Assembly (NCBI RefSeq): GCF_017873815.1
Contig: NZ_JAGGKQ010000005.1
Span: forward strand, 1 to 64,000
Origin: Halorubrum alkaliphilum
Lineage (GTDB): Archaea > Halobacteriota > Halobacteria > Halobacteriales > Haloferacaceae
DNA length: 64,000 nt
Direction of reading: 5' to 3'
Position 1 is the stretch's first letter; every line of letters starts with the position of its first letter. The position numbers and the translations under genes were made by a program. The notes beneath the pieces are model-generated. The model saw only the letters and a list, made by a program, of their open reading frames with translations, did not search any database and was not told where the DNA came from. Shown here piece after piece: positions 27,108 through 35,131 of this stretch.

Positions 27108-27542
27108 TCAAACCAGTACGGAAACGACGTCAAGCAACTCCGACAGCTCGCCGACCGCCTCGCTCGCACCGTGGAGTAGTTCACGTGCGGCAGCTAGCTC
27201 CGCTATCTCGCCGATCCGGTCGGCCTCTCGTTCCATCACGAACCGACCGACGGTCCACGCTGCCCCGAGGAACGCGACCGAAGCAAGCAACCGCGACACG
27301 GCGAGGAGTTTGAGGAGGACCGGAAACACCAGAACCAGCGCGAGCGCCGCGACGAGAGTCGTCAGCAGTGTTGAGCCCGTTCCCGTCCCGCCGAGGTCCA
27401 TGCCTCCGGACCCCGACAGCGTAACGAAGAGTCCGACGACGAGAAGCGAGACTCCCCACAGCGCCGTGCCGAGGAGTTTCGCACGACTCTCGTATATCGA
27501 CCGGTTATCCGGTACCTCCTCATGGACCCATGGGTTCCGCAT
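27108..27542 (-). CDS. Small membrane protein of unknown function
   Basis: The 144-residue protein has a hydrophilic N-terminus (RNPWVHEEVPDNRSIYESRAK) and three hydrophobic segments at about residues 24-44, 58-82 and 86-98, then a helical amphipathic C-terminus rich in Glu and Leu. No family is recognised. It is 50 bp upstream of the oxidoreductase on the same strand and may be co-transcribed. Confidence 0.6.
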   Translation of the reverse strand: MRNPWVHEEVPDNRSIYESRAKLLGTALWGVSLLVVGLFVTLSGSGGMDLGGTGTGSTLLTTLVAALALVLVFPVLLKLLAVSRLLASVAFLGAAWTVGRFVMEREADRIGEIAELAAARELLHGASEAVGELSELLDVVSVLV

Positions 27543-27721
27543 GGCGGACCTCCACGACGTAGACGGATATATGTCGTTTTATCAATCAGATACGAGCGAG
27601 ACGTAATCGAGGACACGGGACCGATCGAACGGCCTTCGGGATCCGTGGTGAGGGGCAGTCCACCCGTCTCGACCGGTCCGACTGCTTCGCCCGGCGCGTC
27701 CGGTGAACGTACGGAGGAACA

Positions 27722-27757
27722 CAGAAAGTCCACGGCTTCAGCCGTGGGAGGAGTCTG
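27722..27757 (+). mobile_element. Solo IS200/IS605-type end hairpin
   Basis: AAAGTCCACGGCTTCAGCCG then TGGGAGGAG contains the perfect 8-bp stem CCACGGCT-TC-AGCCGTGG (27730-27747). Hairpins of exactly this form occur at the ends of haloarchaeal IS200/IS605 (TnpB) elements. No transposase gene remains beside it. The stop codon of the adjacent thiamine-diphosphate enzyme lies inside the loop, so this relic now forms that gene's last codons. Confidence 0.6.
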
Positions 27758-29600
27758 ACTCGTCCGTAAGTGAACGCGTCATCCACTCGCTCGCCTGCGG
27801 CTCGGCCGGATCCGTCATGACCTCGACGAGCGACGGTCCGTCGTGGTCGATCGCGTTCGCGACCGCCTCGCCGACCGCCTCCCGCGTGTCGACGCGCTCC
27901 GCCGCCACGCCCATGCCCTCCGCGATCGCGACGAGGTCCAACCCCGCGCCGTCCCACCCGTACGCGCCGGGCTCGAAGTCGTAGGAGCGTTCGGCCTCCT
28001 CGCTGATGATCGCGTAGTCATCGTTGTTGAGCGCGACGACCGTCACGTCGACTCCCTCGCTCGCCAAGGTGTGAAGCTCGTGGACACACATCATGAGGCC
28101 GCCGTCCCCGGTCAGCGCGACGACCTCGCGCTCGGGGTTCGCGAGCTTCGCGCCAATCGCGGACGGGAGTCCGGTCCCCATGGTCGCCCACGACCCCGGG
28201 TTTACGTACGAGGACGGCCCCAACGCGGGAAACGAGACGAGCGTCCAGAGCCGAAACCCGCCCGCGTCGGCAGTGACGACCGCGTCATCCGGGACGACCT
28301 CGCGGACCTCCCGGAGGACCTCGACTGAGCGGAGCGGATCCTCCGGATCGCGTTCGGCGGCGACCGCTACGAACCGATCCCGGTCCGCCTCGCGCACCGA
28401 TGTGGTCCGTTTCGCGCCCGGCGTCGACGAGGAACCGACACCGGCGGGTTCATCTCCTGCTCCGGTATCCGCCTCGATCCGTTCGGCGAGGGCCGAAAGG
28501 AATCGGTCCGCGTCGGCGATGACGCCCACGTCGGTCTCGTAACCGAACCCGATGTCGTCGACACCGAGCGTGACGTGGACGAGCGTGTCCGGGAGCTCGA
28601 CCGACCATTCCGCCGTCGCGACCGCGTCGAGATCCGAGCCGACGACCAGCCCGGCGTCGGCCCCCGCGAGCAGCTCGCGAAGCTCCGTGCTCGCGCCCCC
28701 GCAAAGCACGCCCGCCGACAGCGGATGCGTCTCCGGGATCGTTCCCTTACCCTTATACGTCGTCACGACCGGCGCGTCCAACAGTTCGGCGACCACGCGG
28801 AGCCCGTCGCTCGCACCGGAGCGTCTAACCCCGCCGCCCGCGAGCAGGACGGGATCCGACGCCTCGCGAAGCAGCGCGACGGCCCGGTCGACCGCGGGGT
28901 CGGACGGCTCCGTCGGGGGTTCCGGATCCCGATCCGGCGGCGTCGCCTGCGGCGTCCGGCTCGCGAGGGCGTCCTTCGGGATCCCGACTCTGACAGGTCC
29001 CTGTGGAGCCTCGCGGGCGACGCGGATCGCGTCGTCGACCGCGGCGACCGCGCCCGCGGGCGACTGTACGAGGACGTTCTCCTTGACGACCGTGTCGTAC
29101 GTCTCCGGCGGCGTCTCGTGGATCCCGTCCCCGCCGCGCACGTCGCGTTCAGTCTCCACGGCGAGGTGGAGCAACGGGACGCAGTCGTTTCTCGCGTTCT
29201 TCAGCCCGTTCATCGCGTTCATGTCACCCGGTCCGGGGACGACCACCGTCGCCGCCATCGTTCCCGGATCGCTCGACTCGGCGTATCCCCACGCCTGATG
29301 CGTCACCGCGGTCTCGTGGCGAGCGACGACGAACCGTGCGTCGCGGTCGGCGAACGCCCGGTTGAGCGGGAGCGTCTGTTTCCCGGGGATCCCGAACGCC
29401 GTGTCGATCCCACAGTCGAGCAAACGGTCCACGACGGCCTCCCCGACCGTCGGGACCGTGGCCCCGTCGTCCGTGTTTCCCTCGTCCGCGACCGCGTCGT
29501 CCGTGTTTCCCTCGTCCGCGACCGCGTCGTCCGTGTTTCCCTCGTCCGCGACCGCGTCGTCCGTGTTTCCCTCGTCCGTGTTCCCGGTATCGGGGTCCAT
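27738..29600 (-). CDS. Thiamine-diphosphate-dependent enzyme (acetolactate synthase-like)
   Basis: The 620-residue protein has the three-domain fold of acetolactate synthase/benzoylformate decarboxylase enzymes. The catalytic glutamate is in VARHETAV, the central FAD/nucleotide-like domain spans about 225-380, and the cofactor motif runs from TGDGGLMM to NNDDYAII (about 505-535). Substrate is unknown; no small regulatory subunit is adjacent. The N-terminus is odd: NTDDAVADEG is repeated three times plus partial units before the enzyme begins near residue 47 (VPTVGEAVVDRLL). The C-terminus ends in an IS-derived hairpin. Confidence 0.9.
   Translation of the reverse strand: MDPDTGNTDEGNTDDAVADEGNTDDAVADEGNTDDAVADEGNTDDGATVPTVGEAVVDRLLDCGIDTAFGIPGKQTLPLNRAFADRDARFVVARHETAVTHQAWGYAESSDPGTMAATVVVPGPGDMNAMNGLKNARNDCVPLLHLAVETERDVRGGDGIHETPPETYDTVVKENVLVQSPAGAVAAVDDAIRVAREAPQGPVRVGIPKDALASRTPQATPPDRDPEPPTEPSDPAVDRAVALLREASDPVLLAGGGVRRSGASDGLRVVAELLDAPVVTTYKGKGTIPETHPLSAGVLCGGASTELRELLAGADAGLVVGSDLDAVATAEWSVELPDTLVHVTLGVDDIGFGYETDVGVIADADRFLSALAERIEADTGAGDEPAGVGSSSTPGAKRTTSVREADRDRFVAVAAERDPEDPLRSVEVLREVREVVPDDAVVTADAGGFRLWTLVSFPALGPSSYVNPGSWATMGTGLPSAIGAKLANPEREVVALTGDGGLMMCVHELHTLASEGVDVTVVALNNDDYAIISEEAERSYDFEPGAYGWDGAGLDLVAIAEGMGVAAERVDTREAVGEAVANAIDHDGPSLVEVMTDPAEPQASEWMTRSLTDESDSSHG
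29466..29579 (+). repeat. 30-bp in-frame tandem repeat in the thiamine enzyme gene
   Basis: The unit GTCGTCCGTGTTTCCCTCGT plus CCGCGACCGC is repeated at 29466, 29496 and 29526, with a partial fourth copy from 29556. Because the period is a multiple of three, copy number changes would alter only the acidic N-terminal tail of the enzyme. Confidence 0.92.
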
Positions 29601-29662
29601 GATCGGGGACGACGACGGAACGCCTCAAAGGTCCATCGGCCACGACCGACCCGAAGTCGCGG

Positions 29663-30649
29663 TTACCAGCGATGGTGGACGTGCTTGCGGACGTGATCCT
29701 CGTACACTCGCTTGACCGCGGCGTGTGCGTCCTCGGACAGGGGTGACGCATCGCTGACGGCGGCGTTGCTCCGGACGTGTTCCGGCGTGGTGGACCCCGG
29801 GATCACCGTCGTCACGGCGTCGTGATCGAGGATCCACCGAAGGGCGAACGACGCCATGGACAGCCGGTCCGGAACGTGTGGATCCAGTTCGTCGACCGCC
29901 CGGAGTCCGACCTCGTAGGGCACTCCGGCGAACGTCTCGCCGACGTCGAACGCCTCGCCCTCGCGGTTGTAGTTGCGGTGGTCCGACTCGGGGAACGACG
30001 TCGACGCCGACAGCGATCCGGTTAGCAGTCCTGACGCGAGCGGAACCCGGACTATCACGCCGACGTCCGCCTCCGCGGCCGCATCGAGGAAGTACTCCGC
30101 GGGCCGCTGCCGGAACGGGTTGAATATCAGCTGGACCGTCTCCACGCCCGGGTAGCCAATCGCCTTCATCCCCTCCTCGACGCGCTCGACGCTGACGCCG
30201 TAGGCGTCGATCAGTCCGTCGTCGACGAGCCCCTGAAGCGCGGTGAACGTCTCGGGATTGTAGTACACGTCGGTCGGCGGACAGTGTAGCTGGAGCAGGT
30301 CAAGCGAGTCGACGCCGAGGTTCTTCCGGGAACGCTCGGCGAACCGTTCGAGGTTCGCCGCGGTGTACCCGTCGGCCTCGTGGGGATCGAGCCGCCGGCC
30401 CGCCTTCGTCGCGACGGTGACGTCGTCGTTCTCGATGTCGTCTCCGAAAACCTCTCCGAGGATCCGTTCCGACCGACCGTCACCGTACACGTCGGCCGTG
30501 TCGAAGAAGTCGATCCCGGCGTCACGGGCGGTTTCGACCGCGCGGACCGCTTCCGACTCCGTCACCTCTCCCCAGTCGCTCCCGATCTGCCAGCTTCCGT
30601 ACCCGACCTCCGAGACGGGACCGATGGACCCGAGTCGTCGTTTGTTCAT
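29663..30649 (-). CDS. Aldo/keto reductase
   Basis: The 328-residue NADPH-type oxidoreductase folds as a TIM barrel. The catalytic tetrad is visible: Asp in FDTADVYG, Tyr in the same motif, Lys in TVATKAGR and His in LQLHCPP. The C-terminal cofactor region is TTVIPGSTTPEHVRSNA. These enzymes reduce aldehydes and ketones; the natural substrate cannot be inferred. The gene is on the same strand as the thiamine enzyme, 62 bp upstream. Confidence 0.92.
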   Translation of the reverse strand: MNKRRLGSIGPVSEVGYGSWQIGSDWGEVTESEAVRAVETARDAGIDFFDTADVYGDGRSERILGEVFGDDIENDDVTVATKAGRRLDPHEADGYTAANLERFAERSRKNLGVDSLDLLQLHCPPTDVYYNPETFTALQGLVDDGLIDAYGVSVERVEEGMKAIGYPGVETVQLIFNPFRQRPAEYFLDAAAEADVGVIVRVPLASGLLTGSLSASTSFPESDHRNYNREGEAFDVGETFAGVPYEVGLRAVDELDPHVPDRLSMASFALRWILDHDAVTTVIPGSTTPEHVRSNAAVSDASPLSEDAHAAVKRVYEDHVRKHVHHRW

Positions 30650-30687
30650 GTCTCACGGTTCCGCCGTGACCGACAAGTGTCTGGCGT

Positions 30688-32652
30688 TCACTCCGCGACG
30701 TTGGTCTCCCTGACCCTGACTCCCTTGCGCGCGAGATGTCGCATCTGCCGTTGAGCGAACTCCTCCTCGCTCGATCCGCGGGTTGCGAGCACGTACACGA
30801 GCGCGGACCCCTCGGGACGCATGGTTCGACCCGCGCGCTGGGAGCCCTGTCGTCGACTGCCGCCGAGCCCGCTCGCAACGATCGCGAGTTCGGCGTTCGG
30901 GAGGTCGATCCCCTCGTCGCCGACCCGAGAGACGACGAGCGTGTCGAGGTCGCCGTCCTCCCCCCGGAACTGTCGGAACAGCTCCGTTCGGTCGCGGTGT
31001 GGCGTCTCGCCGCTGATGAAGGGGACGCCGAGCGCGTCGGCGATGGCATCGCCGTGATCGAGGTACTCGATGAAGACGAGCGCCTTCTGCTCGCGATGGG
31101 CGGCGAGTAGATAGCGGATCTCCTCGATCTTCGCGGGGTTCTCGGCCGCCACCCGCCGTCGCTCCCGGCCGTCCGCGCTGGCGTACTCGTTGCGTGCCAA
31201 CTCGTCGCGCCACGGGACGTATCGGATCTCGACTTCGGGCTCCTGAACGAACCCGGCCTCGAACAGCGCGTCCCAGTCCGCGCCGATCGGCCCCCCGATC
31301 AGGGTGTATATCTCCTCCTCGCTTCCCGTCTCGCGGACCGGCGTCGCGGAGAGGCCGAGCCGGTGTTTGCTCTGGAGCTCCGCCGTTCTGGAGTACACCG
31401 GGGCCGTGACGTGGTGGCACTCGTCGAAACAGATCAACCCCCACTTCCGCGAGTCGAACAGAGAGCGGTGGCGGTCCATCCCGGCGATCTGGTAGGTGGC
31501 GATCGTTACCGGCCGGATCTCCTTGGCACCGCCGTGATACAGGCCGATATCCGCGGGGTCGACCGTGGTGTGGTCGAGCAGCTCCTCGCGCCACTGCCCA
31601 GCCAATTCGCGGGAGGGAACCAAGATCAGCGTCTCTCCGCCGACGGCAGCCATCGTCGCGATGGCGGCGACCGTCTTTCCCGACCCGGGTGGACCGACGT
31701 ACACGCCCGAACGTGATTCGAGGAACGTCTCGACCCACGTCTCCTGATACGGTCGGAGATCAGTCGTGAGATCGATGTCCACCGGGTCGCCCGTGTCGAG
31801 GTCGCGGTCGTCCTCGACGGGATAGCCGGCGTCGTACAGCGCGCGCTTGACCGCTGCAACCTCCGTCTCGTTCACCCATGCCTCCGTCTCGGAGATGGGC
31901 GCGCGGACGTGTTCGTCCGCCAGATGTTGGTCCGCCACGTTTCCCATGAGGCTCTCGGAGGCCGCCTCCAACACGACGTAGTCGTCCTCGTGGGTGTACA
32001 GCCGGAACCGGTGTGCGCGCCGCCACTGGTCCCGGATCCACTCCTCCAAGTGCTCGAACCGACGAGGAAGCACCGACCGGAGGCTGGCGATCAACGCGTC
32101 CGCGTCCTCGAACGGCGCGGCCCAGACGTCCTCCTGGCGGATCCGGTAAAGATATCCGCGCGTTCCGGGATCGGTCCCGGTCGTGTCGACGAGGTTCGCG
32201 AACTGCGAGAGTCGCGCCCGCGTGAACTGTGTCGGTCGGTCGACGACGATCTCCCGGCGTTTCGGGAAGGTTACGACCCGCTCGCGGCTCGCCAGCCGAC
32301 CCCACTCGGTCGGGTAGAAGACGACGGGGTCGCTCTCGACGTCGAGCCGATCCACGTCCCCGCGGTCGACGAGCGTGGCGAGCGCGTCGCGGGCGGCCGC
32401 CTGCGTCGTCCCCAGCCGCCTCGCAACCTCGCTGGCGGTCGCGACGGGTCGTTCCTCGGCTTCGAGCGCGTCGTGAAACCGGTCGAGCGAGAGGGAGTCG
32501 TCGACATCGATCTCCTCGCCGTCGTCATCGGCGTCAATGCCGCCGTCATCGGCGTCAATGCCGCCGTCATCGGTATCGACGTCGCTCGCCGTAGCCTCCG
32601 TGTCGGGATCGGACGCGTCGCCGGCTTCCGGGCCGCCGGGGTCGTCGGTCAT
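30688..32652 (-). CDS. XPB/Rad25-like superfamily 2 DNA helicase
   Basis: The 654-residue protein combines a winged-helix-like N-terminal region (about 50-100), a damage-recognition-like middle segment and the helicase core from about residue 300. Core motifs are Walker A GPPGSGKT, the DExx box FDECHH, motif III LSATPVR and motif VI QRAGRTMRP. Archaeal XPB-like helicases unwind damaged DNA with a nuclease partner; none is adjacent. The ATG at 32652 gives an acidic N-terminus with repeated GGIDADD. A longer GTG start at 32763 exists but adds a tail unlike the family. Confidence 0.88.
   Translation of the reverse strand: MTDDPGGPEAGDASDPDTEATASDVDTDDGGIDADDGGIDADDDGEEIDVDDSLSLDRFHDALEAEERPVATASEVARRLGTTQAAARDALATLVDRGDVDRLDVESDPVVFYPTEWGRLASRERVVTFPKRREIVVDRPTQFTRARLSQFANLVDTTGTDPGTRGYLYRIRQEDVWAAPFEDADALIASLRSVLPRRFEHLEEWIRDQWRRAHRFRLYTHEDDYVVLEAASESLMGNVADQHLADEHVRAPISETEAWVNETEVAAVKRALYDAGYPVEDDRDLDTGDPVDIDLTTDLRPYQETWVETFLESRSGVYVGPPGSGKTVAAIATMAAVGGETLILVPSRELAGQWREELLDHTTVDPADIGLYHGGAKEIRPVTIATYQIAGMDRHRSLFDSRKWGLICFDECHHVTAPVYSRTAELQSKHRLGLSATPVRETGSEEEIYTLIGGPIGADWDALFEAGFVQEPEVEIRYVPWRDELARNEYASADGRERRRVAAENPAKIEEIRYLLAAHREQKALVFIEYLDHGDAIADALGVPFISGETPHRDRTELFRQFRGEDGDLDTLVVSRVGDEGIDLPNAELAIVASGLGGSRRQGSQRAGRTMRPEGSALVYVLATRGSSEEEFAQRQMRHLARKGVRVRETNVAE
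32521..32572 (+). repeat. 21-bp in-frame tandem repeat in the helicase gene
   Basis: GCCGTCATCGGCGTCAATGC plus C recurs with a 21-bp period about 2.5 times and encodes the acidic GGIDADD repeats at the helicase N-terminus. The period is a multiple of three, so length changes stay in frame. Confidence 0.85.
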
Positions 32653-33061
32653 TGGCTCGGCTTCGGTCGGGAGGCGGAAATGAGTAGCGTCCCCGACCGA
32701 CGTGGAGATAGGGAGATCCACGTACTCACTTATATACAGATACTGACGACGATGGTCGACCACTTATAAACAGCCACCTCTGAAAACGCTCGACTGATCT
32801 CAAATTCTCAGTGGTTGATACGGACGTCGTGGTGACTATGGCGCGCAGATACACTGCCGATTGCTTCCCGACTCACGTCAGTGACCGATGTCGGGAGTGG
32901 GTCTCGCAATACGGTGGAGTAGTTGTTTATAAGTGAGATAGTGGTGTTGCTGGCGGCTGGTTATAACTAGATGGTGCTGTGGTGAGCGGCTCTACTTCTC
33001 CAGCTGTTCGTTTATAAGTGGTTGCTGGCGGATCGGCGGTGAACACCTCCAAACCTCCAGT

Positions 33062-33506
33062 CGCGAGGACTCGCGCGCTTTGCTGCGCTCCTCGTCACTC
33101 GCGTTGTCGCCGGCGGCTCTGCCGCCGGCTGCCAGAGGGACCTTCGGTCCCTCACTGCTCGTTCCTGCGGTGCTTGCTACAGCGTGTGAGCCCTCGTGGC
33201 TCACGGGCCTCCGGCCCGTTCGCTGTCGGGGCCTCCCTCCGGTCGGCCCCGCTCCCTGCCTCTTTGAGTCCCGCCCCGCAACCGCCCCGCACCTCACGCC
33301 TCCCCAGCCTCGTCAGGGACGGTCGCCGGAACCGCTCGGCGACCGTCCCTGACTCAGCGAGAATCGGAGATTCTCTGGCAGGCGGCGGAGCCGCCGGCTG
33401 CCAGAGGGACCTTCGGTCCCTCGCGGTTCGCGGCTCTCCGAGCCGCTCACCGGGGCGCGGGGCGAGAGCGGAGCTCTCGCTAGCAACCGGCGGCAAAGCC
33501 GCCGGT
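33062..33506. repeat. Array of perfect short hairpins
   Basis: At least twelve inverted repeats lie head to tail in 445 bp, most with perfect 6-9-bp stems and 3-nt loops: 33062-33075, 33109-33129 (9 bp, TCT), 33135-33153 (8 bp, TTC), 33186-33204, 33203-33219 (7 bp, TCC), 33228-33250, 33312-33353 (16 bp perfect, 10-nt loop), 33359-33375 (7 bp, GGA), 33375-33404 (nested), 33404-33422 (8 bp, TTC), 33430-33446 (7 bp, TCC), 33462-33480 (8 bp, GGA) and 33486-33506 (9 bp, AAA). There is no protein-like codon pattern. This is not a CRISPR array, since arms differ between units and no spacer of constant length exists. Confidence 0.9.
33121..33422 (+). repeat. 33-bp direct repeat within the hairpin array
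   Basis: Positions 33121-33153 and 33390-33422 are identical over 33 bp, starting GCCGCCGGCTGCCAGAGGGA and ending CGGTCCCTC. Each copy holds half of one GC-rich hairpin and a complete second hairpin, so the array seems built from reused modules. Confidence 0.9.
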
Positions 33507-33741
33507 GACGCCACCGCATCGTTCATTTATAAAGGGTCGTCGCTGCCGCTCAAATACCTTTTATATACGATCTCGTTGCTATCGATCTGAGCGATCTACT
33601 CCCCGTATGATCGATGAGAACGTCTCATACTACGGACGTTTCCGTGAGTCCTCTAACCGATGGTTCCGCCGGGGACTCGACCGCTTATATACTGCTACCG
33701 GAAACGACGATCGTGGTTTAAATGACCCCTCGATAGCGACG

Positions 33742-34473
33742 CTACCGCCCGGACGGGCCGTGACAGCCGCGGCCGGTGATCGCGTCTTTCGACCGGAACC
33801 GGCAGCCGCAGTCGGCACAGCAAACGTAGGGCTGACCGGGCTCGGTTTCGAGGCGGTGCTCGCCCACAACGAAGGGGCGGGTGATCGCCCGCGGGCGGAT
33901 CCGGTCCGGGATCGGCTCGGCGGACGCCTCGCTTAGTCCGGTTCGCACGTCGATGGTGTCGATGTCGACGGGGTCAAACCGGCCTGCTTCGAGCGCGCGG
34001 TCGCGGTCCGCGATCTCCGTCCAGCCGGTGACGACCACGGGGGAGTTCGTCTCGGTGTCGCCCACGACGACGACGAACCGGATCCCGTCCTCGACGAGTG
34101 CGAACCGCCAGCCGTCGGTACGGTTCCAGCGGAGCTGTCCGCGTCGGATGGCGTCGCTCACGGCCCGTGTCGAGACGTATCTACCGGGCTGTTCGAGGCG
34201 TTCGCGGAAGTGGTCGGTGAGCGCGTACAGGCTCGGGTCGCGGACCGGCGGGTCCTCCGGGGTCCGTCGTCTCGCGGTCGGCTCGGAACCGCCGGCATCG
34301 GGGCGATGGGCTGACCGTGCTCTGGAGTCGTCCGGTCCGAACCGGCTCGGCGGCGTGGTCGGCTCGCGACGGGACCCGGCGTCGGGTGTCGCCGCGTGCG
34401 GTGCGGTCCGGCGCTCCGTCGATCCGGTACCGGACCCCTCGTCGGGTCCCGGTCCGCCCTGTCGGGATGCCAC
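33742..34473 (-). CDS. Hypothetical protein with C-terminal zinc-binding-like motif
   Basis: The 243-residue protein has a disordered Arg/Pro/Ser-rich N-terminus (1-75), a compact middle domain (about 80-155; DHFRERLEQPGRYVS, then WRFALVEDGIRFVVVVGD and VVVTGWTEI) and a C-terminal cysteine cluster (VCCADCGCRF...GRGC). The middle resembles DUF4258-type small domains related to RelE-like folds, but this is a weak similarity by eye. The cysteines suggest a zinc ribbon. No function is assigned. It faces the hairpin region with its 3' end. Confidence 0.65.
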   Translation of the reverse strand: MASRQGGPGPDEGSGTGSTERRTAPHAATPDAGSRREPTTPPSRFGPDDSRARSAHRPDAGGSEPTARRRTPEDPPVRDPSLYALTDHFRERLEQPGRYVSTRAVSDAIRRGQLRWNRTDGWRFALVEDGIRFVVVVGDTETNSPVVVTGWTEIADRDRALEAGRFDPVDIDTIDVRTGLSEASAEPIPDRIRPRAITRPFVVGEHRLETEPGQPYVCCADCGCRFRSKDAITGRGCHGPSGR

Positions 34474-34579
34474 TACCGATCCTTAGCGCACGGGTTCTTA
34501 AGGCTGTTACGGCGTACCACGATCGGTGACGGCCGGTCCCAGCGCACCCTTTATACAGCAGGCTATGTTAGCGTCGCGT

Positions 34580-35110
34580 ATGCCCCAGTGTGAAATGTGT
34601 GGTGCCGAGCAGGCCTCGCTGACGACGACGAAGGTCGAAGGCGCCGAGTTGGAGCTGTGTAGCTCCTGTACGGACTTCGGCACCGAGGTCCGCGAGGAGT
34701 CCAGCAGCTCCGCCGGGAGCAAGTACTCGACGAGTTCCAGCTCCGGGACCTCGTCGTCGTCGTCATCCTCCTCTTCGTCCGGATCCGGCGGCTCGTCCGG
34801 GAGTTCGCAGCGTCCACGCGACATGTTCGACGACATGGACGAGATCGCGACGGACTACGACGACCGGATCCGTAGTGCCCGGGAGTCCAGAGGACTGAGC
34901 CAGGAGGAGCTCGCGGACGATCTCAACGAAAAGGCGAGTCTGATCCGAAAGCTGGAGCGCGGCGACACTCTCCCGACCGACGATGTCCAGCGGAAACTGG
35001 AGCGCGCGCTCGACGTCTCGCTCGTCGAAGGAAAGGACGTCGACGAGGAGTGGGAGACGACCGACGCCGGAAGCATGACGCTCGGCGACGTCGTCAAACG
35101 GAAGGACTAG
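34580..35110 (+). CDS. mbf1: Multiprotein bridging factor MBF1-type HTH protein
   Basis: The 176-residue protein has an N-terminal zinc ribbon (CEMCG near residue 4 and CSSC near 30), a long Ser/Gly linker (about 45-85) and an XRE-type helix-turn-helix (about 95-150; RESRGLSQEELADDLNEKASLIRKLE). This is archaeal MBF1, a conserved co-factor linked to transcription and ribosomes. TATA-like CTTTATAC lies about 30 nt before the ATG at 34580. An upstream in-frame start was rejected because the zinc ribbon normally begins the protein. Confidence 0.9.
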   Translation: MPQCEMCGAEQASLTTTKVEGAELELCSSCTDFGTEVREESSSSAGSKYSTSSSSGTSSSSSSSSSSGSGGSSGSSQRPRDMFDDMDEIATDYDDRIRSARESRGLSQEELADDLNEKASLIRKLERGDTLPTDDVQRKLERALDVSLVEGKDVDEEWETTDAGSMTLGDVVKRKD

Positions 35111-35131
35111 CGAACCGGCCGTGAGAGGCGC

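Larger units (their letters stand above)
32653..33741. other. 1.1-kb non-coding region with hairpin array
   Basis: No credible protein gene is seen. The left part (32700-33020) carries TATA-like motifs and three copies of GTTTATAAGTG: inverted at 32761-32771, direct at 32925-32935 and 33010-33020. The two direct copies are each followed within 12 nt by TTGCTGGCGG. The middle (33062-33506) is a dense array of hairpins, described separately. The right part (33507-33741) carries ATTTATAAAG (33525-33534), CTTTTATATACG (about 33558) and CTTATATACTG (about 33684). It could hold one or more structured RNAs. Confidence 0.6.

Noticed and set aside
32653-32763. GTG start at 32763 for the XPB-like helicase
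   Set aside because: It adds 37 residues unlike the family and would place the start within a TATA-like motif; the ATG at 32652 begins the acidic tail typical of haloarchaeal proteins.
33062-33506. CRISPR array
   Set aside because: There is no constant repeat with spacers of constant size, and no cas gene in the window.
33018-33590. Open frames through the hairpin array
   Set aside because: Frames on both strands are open only because of GC-rich palindromes; the peptides show no domain and change at each hairpin.
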